A DNA stretch of 39,727 nucleotides, from NCBI GenBank assembly GCA_025360815.1, contig JANYBL010000033.1, forward strand, positions 1 through 39,727, in the 5' to 3' direction. The translations under genes were made by a program, and so were the position numbers. A model generated the notes under the pieces. It was not told the DNA's origin and made no database searches. It was given only the letters and a program-made list of their open reading frames with translations. This document shows positions 33,215 through 39,727 of the stretch, piece after piece; position 1 is the first letter of the stretch; every line of letters starts with the position of its first letter. This DNA is from Burkholderiales bacterium (lineage in GTDB: Bacteria; Pseudomonadota; Gammaproteobacteria; Burkholderiales; Usitatibacteraceae).

Positions 33215-33244
33215 TTGCAACTCATATATCCATATGGGTATGAT
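33215..33244 (+). promoter_or_regulatory. Candidate sigma70 promoter of the defence operon with overlapping operator
   Basis: TTGCAA (33215-33220) and TATGAT (33239-33244) are separated by 18 bp, 31 bp upstream of the XRE start. Between and into the -10 box lies ATATCCATATGGGTAT (33226-33241), a 16-bp palindrome with one mismatched pair. A dimeric regulator bound there would block RNA polymerase, which fits autorepression by the XRE protein encoded by the first gene. Inference from position and symmetry. Confidence 0.5.
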
Positions 33245-33275
33245 TTGTCATTTGATTCATGGAGTGAATGCAGAC

Positions 33276-33662
33276 ATGCCGATTCGCCGCCAAGTAAAGG
33301 AAGATGGTCCTAAAAGCACCTCGAATGCGCCCCGAAACCGGGTGTACTTGTCATCTTTGGAAGGTGTGGACGGTGGTCAATTGCTCAATGAGTTCTCTAA
33401 TACAAATCACGATGGATCAGTCAAAGCAACGCTGGCATCCAGGCTTAATGCTTTGCTTGATGAGAGTGGACTGAGTCAAAGTGCTGCGGCGCAGTTGCTA
33501 GGGATGCCTCAGCCAAAAGTTTCAGCGATCAGAAACTACAAGCTTCGCGGGATTTCATTGGAGCGCCTGATGCAGGCTCTCCTTGCGTTGAATCAGCAAG
33601 TCGAGATCGTCGTGAAGCCTGGTCGGAAAGCTGGTCATTGTTCAATTCGGGTTGCGGCCTGA
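33276..33662 (+). CDS. Small XRE-family helix-turn-helix regulator (COG5606/HigA-like)
   Basis: From ATG 33276 (GGAG about 11 nt upstream) the protein has 128 residues. The open frame reaches back to 33024, but that part is relaxase remnant read in frame, so it is excluded. An unstructured N-terminus (about 1-45) leads to an XRE domain: ATLASRLNALLDESGLSQSAAAQLLGMPQPKVSAI, then RGISLERLMQALLALNQQVEIVVKP. The PQPKVSAI recognition helix and the C-terminal VEIVVKP strand are typical of the small HTH proteins that act as antitoxins or autorepressors in HigBA-like pairs. No HigB-type toxin is adjacent; instead the ATPase gene follows after 45 nt. It most likely represses the defence operon through the palindrome in its promoter. 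Confidence 0.8.
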   Translation: MPIRRQVKEDGPKSTSNAPRNRVYLSSLEGVDGGQLLNEFSNTNHDGSVKATLASRLNALLDESGLSQSAAAQLLGMPQPKVSAIRNYKLRGISLERLMQALLALNQQVEIVVKPGRKAGHCSIRVAA

Positions 33663-33707
33663 GAAAGTACGGGGATACATGAATTTATTGTTGCGAGAGG
33701 TGGACAT

Positions 33708-34682
33708 ATGTCACGAGCGGACCTCATAGTTAGTCTCGTCAAAGCGGGGAGTCAGGGCGATCAGCAACTGTTGCGCACGACGGTGGAAGCGATGGCGGCG
33801 GAAGAGCGTGCCAAGCATCATCACCAGCTTGCTGACAAGCTTGAAGAAAATCTGCGGGCCGCAAACGGGCGCCCACGCACACCGGAGGTTGTACGTTCAT
33901 TTGACGGAGGTCATGGCGGCTTACTGTATGAAGTGGAGCCACGCCGTGCCCTCGAAGCATTGTTTCTGGAAAGCTCGACACTTGAGGCATGCCGCGAACT
34001 GGTGGAAGAGCAGCATCGCAAGGACATCCTGCGTTCTTATGGTTTGGAGCCAAGGAATCGTGTGCTGCTTTCTGGTCCTCCTGGCAATGGCAAGACTTCA
34101 CTCGCCGAAGCGATCGCTGCGCAGTTACTGGTGCCACTCTTTGTCGTGCGTTATGAAGCGGTCATTGGCAGTTTCTTGGGAGAAACCAGTGGGCGATTGA
34201 AGCGTTTGTTTGATTTTGTTCGGACGCATCAATGCGTGTTATTTTTCGACGAGTTCGACACGCTTGGCAAGGAACGCGGCGATATCCACGAAACCGGGGA
34301 AATCAAGCGTGTTGTCAGTTCGCTTCTGCTTCAAATCGACGCTTTGCCTAGTCATGTCGTGGTCGTGACCGCCACCAATCATGCTGAATTGCTTGACCGC
34401 GCTGTTTGGCGGCGGTTTCAATTGCGGCTCTCGTTGCCTGCGCCGACTCTCGCGCAGAAAGAAGAATGGTTCACGCGCTTTCAGGCTCGCCTGGATGCCC
34501 CGCTCGGCTTCTCCCCGAAAACCTTGGCTGCAAAGATTCAAGCTTCCAGTTTTTCAGACTTGGAGCAGTTTTGTGAGGACATCCAACGTCGCTACGTTTT
34601 GGCTCTTCCTGATTCGAATCTGAAGCGCATCGTGACGGCACGACTCAAGCAATGGCAAGCGCGATTTACCATCAACCAATAA
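33708..34682 (+). CDS. ietA: AAA ATPase, IetA-like component of an IetAS anti-phage system
   Basis: A 324-residue single-domain AAA ATPase. GAGAGG lies 7 nt upstream of ATG 33708. An N-terminal helical region (about 1-80) is followed by the ATPase core: Walker A GPPGNGKT (123-130), a pore-loop-like RYEAVIGSFLGETSGRL, Walker B VLFFDEFD (Asp181, Glu182), sensor 1 VVTATNH, an arginine-finger region RAVWRRF and a C-terminal lid. The layout is that of the classical AAA clade (FtsH/spastin-like) that forms hexamers. The next gene, 27 nt downstream, encodes a subtilisin-like protease. An AAA ATPase paired with an S8 protease is the composition of IetAS, described as a two-gene anti-phage system in the 2020 survey by Gao and colleagues. 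The name rests on this gene pair, not on a database search. Confidence 0.8.
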   Translation: MSRADLIVSLVKAGSQGDQQLLRTTVEAMAAEERAKHHHQLADKLEENLRAANGRPRTPEVVRSFDGGHGGLLYEVEPRRALEALFLESSTLEACRELVEEQHRKDILRSYGLEPRNRVLLSGPPGNGKTSLAEAIAAQLLVPLFVVRYEAVIGSFLGETSGRLKRLFDFVRTHQCVLFFDEFDTLGKERGDIHETGEIKRVVSSLLLQIDALPSHVVVVTATNHAELLDRAVWRRFQLRLSLPAPTLAQKEEWFTRFQARLDAPLGFSPKTLAAKIQASSFSDLEQFCEDIQRRYVLALPDSNLKRIVTARLKQWQARFTINQ

Positions 34683-34709
34683 CAAACAATAACAAGGGAT
34701 GGTCAACGG

Positions 34710-37304
34710 ATGGCAACAGGAAATTTCCCACTTCTATTTTTTCCCGAACCGACACCCGCTGATCGAAACCTCCTCCCAGGCGGAGGAGGCAAGGTGCATA
34801 TTCCTGATATTACACGCCAGCGTTCTCGCATCGCTCCACAGCTCACCGTGCTGCAACAGGCTTTCGATGCACAACGCCTAAAGCTGCAGCAGACGGCGCC
34901 GATGGAGAACCCAGAACTGATCCTGGTTCTGGAAGTTGCGGGCACGGTGGAGGACTTCGCCAAGGCCGTTGCGAAGATACCCGGATTGGAATGGCTCGTT
35001 GAATGGGCTGAGGACCAAATTACGCCGGACAACGATTTTTTCATCCAAGGCAAGGAAGACAAGGCTTTTTCGGGGCGCCTGTTCTTGCTGGCGAGCAATC
35101 AGGCGGCGCTCACGCAGTTGCTGTCGCTTTGGACCCGTTACCAGAATGACCCTGCCGCGCAGTTCGATCGAGGACTGAATAAGTTTCGCAACATGTTTGG
35201 ACAGTTGCGCAATATTCGCCATTGGAGCGTAGCGGACCGTATTGATCAAGATGTTCGCCAGTATTGGCAGAACTGTATCGACGATGGCTTGCAGGTTATC
35301 CGGTTTGAGATCGAGGCGTGGTGCTTCGTCTCACAGCAGAAAAATGACGCGGCCCGTGCGGAAATCGAGACTCTGGTCCAAAGTCTTGGCGGGCGGATTC
35401 TGCGTCGTGCGCTGATTGGCGAGATCGCCTACCACGGGTTTCTTGTGGAGTTGCCTGCGCAAGCCGTTACCAGTGTCATGGCTGGCGAGACGCCTGAGTT
35501 GGTATTGTCCGACCGAATCATGTTCTTCCGGCCCAAAGCGCAATCAATCACAGATGGAGTGAACGAGGCAGATGTATTTCCGCAAGCTGTGGCGGCTGGA
35601 GTCTCAGAACTGCCGCCGGTCGTAGCACTGCTCGACGGGTTGCCTTTGCAGAATCATGCGCAGCTACAAGGGCGGCTGCTGGTGGATGACCCAGATGGCT
35701 GGGAAGGAAACTACGCGGCCAAGGATCGGGTTCACGGCACTGCCATGGCCTCTCTGATTTTGCACGGCGAATTGGACGGTGCCGCCGAACCCCTGCAACG
35801 TCGCCTCTATGTGCGCCCCGTCCTGCGCCCTGACTCCAATGACAACTTCAACGCGCGCCGGCGCGAACACACGCCGGACGATGTATTGCTGATCGACTTG
35901 ATTCACCGAGCAGTCAAACGCATTTGCGTGGGAGAAGGTCAGGAGCCTGCAGTAGCTCCGTCGGTGCGTGTCATCAACTTGTCGATCGGCGACGAAGCTC
36001 GCTTGTTTGAACGCCAGATGTCACCGTGGGCGCGCCTGCTGGACTGGCTTTCGTTCCGGTATTCCGTGCTGTTCATTGTTAGTGCGGGTAACGACATGCG
36101 GCCACTGAGTCTGGATACGCCGAGTCATACTTTGGCAGGACTGACAGCCGACCAGCGATCAGCATTGGCATTCACTGCGATGACCACCGAGCATGCAGAG
36201 CGGCGTCTGCTGGCGCCTGCGGAGGCACTGAATGTGCTGACTGTCGGTGCCTTGCACGCCGACCAGGCAAATCCGCCCGTGGTGCCAGGCCGCTACGACC
36301 TCTTCCAGGCCGGTGGGCTCAGCCCGCTGTCGCGGGTTGGGCATGGTTTCCGTCGAGCCATCAAACCGGACATCCTGATGCCGGGAGGGCGTGTGCTTTA
36401 TCGCGCAAGGATGCAGGCCAATCCCGCCGCAAGTGTGCTGGATGCCGTAACGGCAGGAGTGGCACCAGGCCATCGCGTTGCGGTACCTCCGCTACAAGGT
36501 GAAACACTGGCCGCAACCGCGTACACGCGGGGCACCAGCAACGCCGCTGCGCTTGCCAGTCGAGCTGCCGTGCAAGCCTATGACATGCTTGAATCGCTAC
36601 GTGCCGAGGCGGAGGACGCGCCGGGAAGCCTATACGACGCGGTGCTGCTCAAAGCATTGTTGGTTCATGGCGCGCGATGGGGCGACTGGCCGGAACGGCT
36701 GCTGGCGGAACATCCCGAGTTCGAGTCCATCCATGGCGTCGCGAGGCATGCGGCCCAGAAGGACTTGGTGACGCGATGGCTAGGGTACGGTCCCGTTGAT
36801 GTCGAGCGGGCGATTAGCTGTGCGGCCGAACGCGCAACGTTGCTTGGTGTAGGAGAGTTGGGTGCGGATCAGGCCTTTGTGTTTTCTGCACCGCTGCCAC
36901 CGACATTGGCCGGGAAGATTGCGTGGCGTCGTTTGACGGTGACATTGGCATGGATGTCACCAATCAACTGTACACATCAGGGCTATCGCCGCGCCAAACT
37001 CTGGATAACGCCGCCGCAGGACCAACTTCGAATCAAGCGAACGAACAGTGTGCATGACAAGGCGGCACTTCGTGGCTCAGTACAGCACGAAATTCTTGAG
37101 GGTGAGGATGCAGTTGCATTTGTCGATGGCAACCGGTTCGAGTGCAAAGTTAATTGTGCGGCTGACGCCGGTGACCTTACGGGAAAAATTCGGTTTGCAG
37201 TTTGTGTTTCTCTTGAGGTGGGAATCGGATCAGGTATTCCGGTGTACCAAGAGATTCGCGACAGAATAAGGCCGCCGGTCATCATTCAACCTGCTGCGGG
37301 GTAG
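34710..37304 (+). CDS. ietS: Subtilisin-like (S8) serine protease, IetS-like component
   Basis: An 864-residue cytoplasmic protease: no signal peptide or transmembrane segment. AAGGGA lies about 10 nt upstream of the ATG. The S8 catalytic domain is in the middle, with Asp309 (VALLDGL), His342 (HGTAMASL), oxyanion Asn461 (VSAGNDM) and nucleophile Ser610 (GTSNAAALA); all four are intact. The first 300 residues are not subtilase; they hold EVAGTVEDFAKAVAKIPGLEWL and a long helical region and may act as sensor or inhibitory prodomain. The last 220 residues (WLGYGPVDVERAISCA onward) end in a beta-rich domain. In IetAS both ATPase and protease are needed for defence; the trigger and the substrate are not known from sequence. 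The ATPase may unfold or gate substrates for this protease. Confidence 0.82.
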   Translation: MATGNFPLLFFPEPTPADRNLLPGGGGKVHIPDITRQRSRIAPQLTVLQQAFDAQRLKLQQTAPMENPELILVLEVAGTVEDFAKAVAKIPGLEWLVEWAEDQITPDNDFFIQGKEDKAFSGRLFLLASNQAALTQLLSLWTRYQNDPAAQFDRGLNKFRNMFGQLRNIRHWSVADRIDQDVRQYWQNCIDDGLQVIRFEIEAWCFVSQQKNDAARAEIETLVQSLGGRILRRALIGEIAYHGFLVELPAQAVTSVMAGETPELVLSDRIMFFRPKAQSITDGVNEADVFPQAVAAGVSELPPVVALLDGLPLQNHAQLQGRLLVDDPDGWEGNYAAKDRVHGTAMASLILHGELDGAAEPLQRRLYVRPVLRPDSNDNFNARRREHTPDDVLLIDLIHRAVKRICVGEGQEPAVAPSVRVINLSIGDEARLFERQMSPWARLLDWLSFRYSVLFIVSAGNDMRPLSLDTPSHTLAGLTADQRSALAFTAMTTEHAERRLLAPAEALNVLTVGALHADQANPPVVPGRYDLFQAGGLSPLSRVGHGFRRAIKPDILMPGGRVLYRARMQANPAASVLDAVTAGVAPGHRVAVPPLQGETLAATAYTRGTSNAAALASRAAVQAYDMLESLRAEAEDAPGSLYDAVLLKALLVHGARWGDWPERLLAEHPEFESIHGVARHAAQKDLVTRWLGYGPVDVERAISCAAERATLLGVGELGADQAFVFSAPLPPTLAGKIAWRRLTVTLAWMSPINCTHQGYRRAKLWITPPQDQLRIKRTNSVHDKAALRGSVQHEILEGEDAVAFVDGNRFECKVNCAADAGDLTGKIRFAVCVSLEVGIGSGIPVYQEIRDRIRPPVIIQPAAG

Positions 37305-37374
37305 AAGTGCAACGAAGAAGAATAAATATGTGTGACGCTATGAGAGCAATGATGCCACGTAGGCAAGACACCCC

Positions 37375-39727
37375 ATGAATGCAGTAGAAATCGAAGCAGC
37401 CATATCGGAACTAGCTTTGCAGCCCTTCGACGCGGCAGAGTTCCCATTCGCGTTCCTGGCCGCTTTCGGCAATAAGGACACGGCCCTCAGTCGCCTGCGT
37501 GCAGGCAACAACAACGGCTCGGATGTGGCTGGCGGCGTACTCCAGCGCAACAAAATTCATATCGCCGTGTGCGAAGTAGGCACCGTAGGCGAAACCCTCA
37601 AGGCATTGCGCACCAGCCCGGCCACTACAAAAGCCAAGGCCAAGTTCATCCTCGCCACTGACGGGCAGACGCTTGAGGCCGAAGACCTGACTGGCGGCGA
37701 AACCAAGACTTGCGACTATCCGGACTTCCCCAACCACTTCGGCTTCTTCCTGCCGCTGGCCGGTATCTCCACCATCAGGGAGATCAAGGACAACCCCATC
37801 GACGTGCGCGCCACCGGGCGCATGAACAAGCTGTACATCGAACTGTTGCGCGTAAACCCGGCATGCGCCACGAACGAGCGCCGCCACGACATGAACCATT
37901 TCATGGCGCGCTTGATTTTCTGTTTTTTTGCCGATGGAACCGATATCTTCAACGGCACCGGCCTGTTCATCCATTCCGTAGAGCAGATGAGCGAACGCGA
38001 CGGCTCCAATACCCATGAGGTGTTGGAAGCTATCTTCCGCGCCATGAATATCAAGATTGCCGAGCGTGCCAATGCCCAGCCCCGTTTGCCAAGCTGGGCC
38101 AATGGCTTCCCCTATGTGAATGGCGGCCTGTTCTCTGGCAGTACTGACGTACCGCGCTTCACGCGCATGGCGCGCACCTACCTGCTGCACGCGGGCGGAC
38201 TGAAATGGAGAGAGATCAACCCGGACATCTTTGGTAGCATGATCCAGGCCTTAGCCGACGACGAAGAGCGCGGTGCCTTGGGCATGCACTACACCAGCGT
38301 GCCCAATATCCTGAAGGTGTTGAACCCCTTGTTCCTGGATGAGTTGCGCGCGCAGTTGACCGAAGCCGGTGATAACGAACGCAAGCTGTTGAATCTGCGC
38401 AAACGCATGGCGCGCATCCGCGTGTTCGATCCGGCCTGCGGTTCCGGCAACTTCCTGGTGATCGCCTACAAACAGATGCGCGAGATCGAGGTGGAAATCA
38501 ACCGGCGCAGAGAAGAACTCCATTTGGGTAGCGAGATTCCGCTAACCAACTTCCGGGGTATTGAGCTGCGCGATTTTCCGGCAGAGATTGCACGCTTGGC
38601 ACTTATCATTGCCGAGTTCCAGTGTGACGTGCTGTATCGCGGGCAGAAGGATGCACTGGCGGAGTTTTTACCGCTGGATGCGCAGAACTGGATCGTTTGC
38701 GGCAATGCGCTGCGGCTGGATTGGTTGAGCATCTGCCCACCCACGGGCTTGGGAGTGAAGGTGGTGGCAGACGACCTGTTTGGCACGCCCCTTAATCAAA
38801 CAGAGATCGATTTCGCGAACGAAGGTGGGGAGACCTACATCTGTGGCAATCCGCCGTACTTGGGGAGCAAGTGGCAATCGGACGAGCAGAAAGCCGACCT
38901 TGGCGCGATCTTTGACGGTCGAGCCAAAAACTGGAAGTCGCTGGACTATGTGGCAGGCTGGTTTATGAAAGCTGCCGATTACGGCACCAAGACCAAAACC
39001 ACTGCTGCGTTTGTATCTACAAATTCCATTTGTCAAGGACAGCAAGTTCCGATTCTCTGGCCGCTAATTTTCCAGACAAAGAACCGAATAGTCTTTGCCC
39101 ATACCTCTTTCAAGTGGGCAAACCTTGCGAGCCACAATGCTGGTGTGACGGTTGTGATTGTCGGAATTTCTGGAGATAGCAACACAGCGAAGCGCCTTTA
39201 TTCTCAGGCAGATGGCGATGCGACTGCTGTAGAGTTGAAAGAAGTTCCGAACATCAATGCGTATTTGGTTGCCGCGCCGAATATTGAAGTTCAGCCCAGT
39301 GCAAAGCCGATGCAAGACTTATCTGCAATGCAATTTGGCAACCATCCGTACTACGGTGCCGCGTTGATTTTCACAACAGATGAAGCGCGGAACATGATTC
39401 GTCAGTCGCCGGAAGTTGCGCGGTATATCAGGCCGTTTTATGGCTCCAAAGAATTCATTGATGCCGCACCTCGTGCCTGCCTTTGGATTCAAGAAAGTGA
39501 CGTCGAACTGGCGGCGAAAATTCCGTCGGTGGCCGAGCGCCTGCGCGCTGTCGGTCTATCCAGAAGTGCGGCGACGAACGATGTAACAGCCAAAAAGCTG
39601 GTCTCGACACCATTCCGTTTCCGAGAACAAATGACCGGAAAGGCAAGCACGCTGATCATCCCCCGTGTCAGTTCGGAGAATCGACCTTATCTTCCTGTAG
39701 GTCTGCTGGGGCCTGAGTGTGTTGTTC
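37375..39727 (+). CDS. MmeI/YeeA-type class I DNA methyltransferase (partial, runs off right edge)
   Basis: Open from ATG 37375 to the window end, 784 codons with no stop. A TAG lies 5 codons upstream in frame, so this ATG is the first possible start. Layout follows the MmeI/YeeA family: an N-terminal domain (about 1-145), a helical spacer with RHDMNHFMARLIFCFFADGT and MHYTSVPNILKVLNPLFLDEL (about 160-330), a methyltransferase domain with SAM motif I FDPACGSGNFL (Asp352) and catalytic motif IV NPPY (492-495), an N6-adenine type, and the start of the target recognition domain (about 620 on). In MmeI itself the N-terminal domain is a nuclease; here the equivalent strand reads HIAVCEVG, so the ExK triad seems absent and this may be a modification-only enzyme that needs a partner outside the window. 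It lies 70 nt after ietS on the same strand. Confidence 0.9.
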   Translation, partial: MNAVEIEAAISELALQPFDAAEFPFAFLAAFGNKDTALSRLRAGNNNGSDVAGGVLQRNKIHIAVCEVGTVGETLKALRTSPATTKAKAKFILATDGQTLEAEDLTGGETKTCDYPDFPNHFGFFLPLAGISTIREIKDNPIDVRATGRMNKLYIELLRVNPACATNERRHDMNHFMARLIFCFFADGTDIFNGTGLFIHSVEQMSERDGSNTHEVLEAIFRAMNIKIAERANAQPRLPSWANGFPYVNGGLFSGSTDVPRFTRMARTYLLHAGGLKWREINPDIFGSMIQALADDEERGALGMHYTSVPNILKVLNPLFLDELRAQLTEAGDNERKLLNLRKRMARIRVFDPACGSGNFLVIAYKQMREIEVEINRRREELHLGSEIPLTNFRGIELRDFPAEIARLALIIAEFQCDVLYRGQKDALAEFLPLDAQNWIVCGNALRLDWLSICPPTGLGVKVVADDLFGTPLNQTEIDFANEGGETYICGNPPYLGSKWQSDEQKADLGAIFDGRAKNWKSLDYVAGWFMKAADYGTKTKTTAAFVSTNSICQGQQVPILWPLIFQTKNRIVFAHTSFKWANLASHNAGVTVVIVGISGDSNTAKRLYSQADGDATAVELKEVPNINAYLVAAPNIEVQPSAKPMQDLSAMQFGNHPYYGAALIFTTDEARNMIRQSPEVARYIRPFYGSKEFIDAAPRACLWIQESDVELAAKIPSVAERLRAVGLSRSAATNDVTAKKLVSTPFRFREQMTGKASTLIIPRVSSENRPYLPVGLLGPECVV

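Larger units (their letters stand above)
30981..39727. mobile_element. Degraded integrative element carrying a defence cargo (right end outside window)
   Basis: The block starts where the desaturase is cut, and carries in order a tyrosine integrase with an in-frame stop, remnants of a conjugative relaxase, an XRE regulator, an AAA ATPase, a subtilisin-like protease and a DNA methyltransferase. Integrase and relaxase are hallmarks of integrative conjugative or mobilisable elements; both are broken, so it is probably fixed unless helped in trans. The integrase and relaxase part is visibly richer in G+C than the chromosome to the left, while the defence genes are closer to it, suggesting pieces of different origin. 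No tRNA gene is visible at the left junction. Confidence 0.7.

Noticed and set aside
33276-34682. Type II toxin-antitoxin pair formed by the XRE gene and its neighbour
   Set aside because: The downstream gene is a full AAA ATPase, not a HigB/RelE-size toxin, and it pairs better with the protease gene.
37375-39727. BREX or DISARM locus
   Set aside because: No helicase, DUF1998, phospholipase D, PglZ or BrxC-type gene is visible; the window ends too early to judge what follows the methyltransferase.

Overview
The window looks like the chromosome of a moderately GC-rich betaproteobacterium, probably Burkholderiales-like. This is inferred from protein style (GspC-N set, XdhC/MocA with IorAB-type oxidoreductases, MPTase-type phosphomannomutase, chalcone-isomerase-like protein); no marker gene is present to prove it. 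A 3' accessory block starting near 31 kb differs in gene content and composition.

Layout. (1) 1-7.2 kb, minus strand: a molybdenum hydroxylase operon. Two tandem IorA (2Fe-2S) / IorB (molybdopterin, Tat-exported) pairs are followed by xdhC and the start of a mocA-like cytidylyltransferase, that is, two enzymes plus the machinery that makes and inserts their cofactor. (2) 7.8-10.1 kb, plus: an NTF2-like protein coupled (TGATG) to an oligopeptide-type ABC substrate-binding protein. (3) 10.3-27.7 kb: a complete type II secretion core set, but split. gspC stands alone at 10.3 kb. After about 5 kb of unrelated genes (SOUL haem-binding protein, membrane-anchored alpha/beta hydrolase, TetR regulator, chalcone-isomerase-like protein), gspDEFGHIJKLMN run together, mostly with start/stop overlaps. 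(4) 27.7-30.3 kb: a YheT-like hydrolase and phosphomannomutase/phosphoglucomutase. (5) 30.4-31.0 kb: a fatty-acid desaturase cut short at about half length, ending on an inverted repeat. (6) 31.1-39.7 kb: a degraded integrative element with an integrase broken by one in-frame stop and a relaxase reduced to its two ends, followed by an apparently intact defence cargo: a small XRE regulator, an AAA ATPase, a subtilisin-like protease (together matching the two-gene IetAS anti-phage system) and an MmeI/YeeA-type DNA methyltransferase that runs off the window end.

A second theme is an unusual density of short tandem repeats, mostly 9, 10 or 12 bp units. They occur between genes (gspF-gspG, downstream of the hydrolase, between iorA and iorB, upstream of iorA2) and inside genes (IorB N-terminus, YheT, SOUL, GspL, GspD signal region). 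In coding regions the units are multiples of three, so reading frames survive. The most dramatic case is a 45-residue Gly/Ser/Arg/Asn/Asp insertion that splits the conserved family motif of the YheT-like hydrolase.
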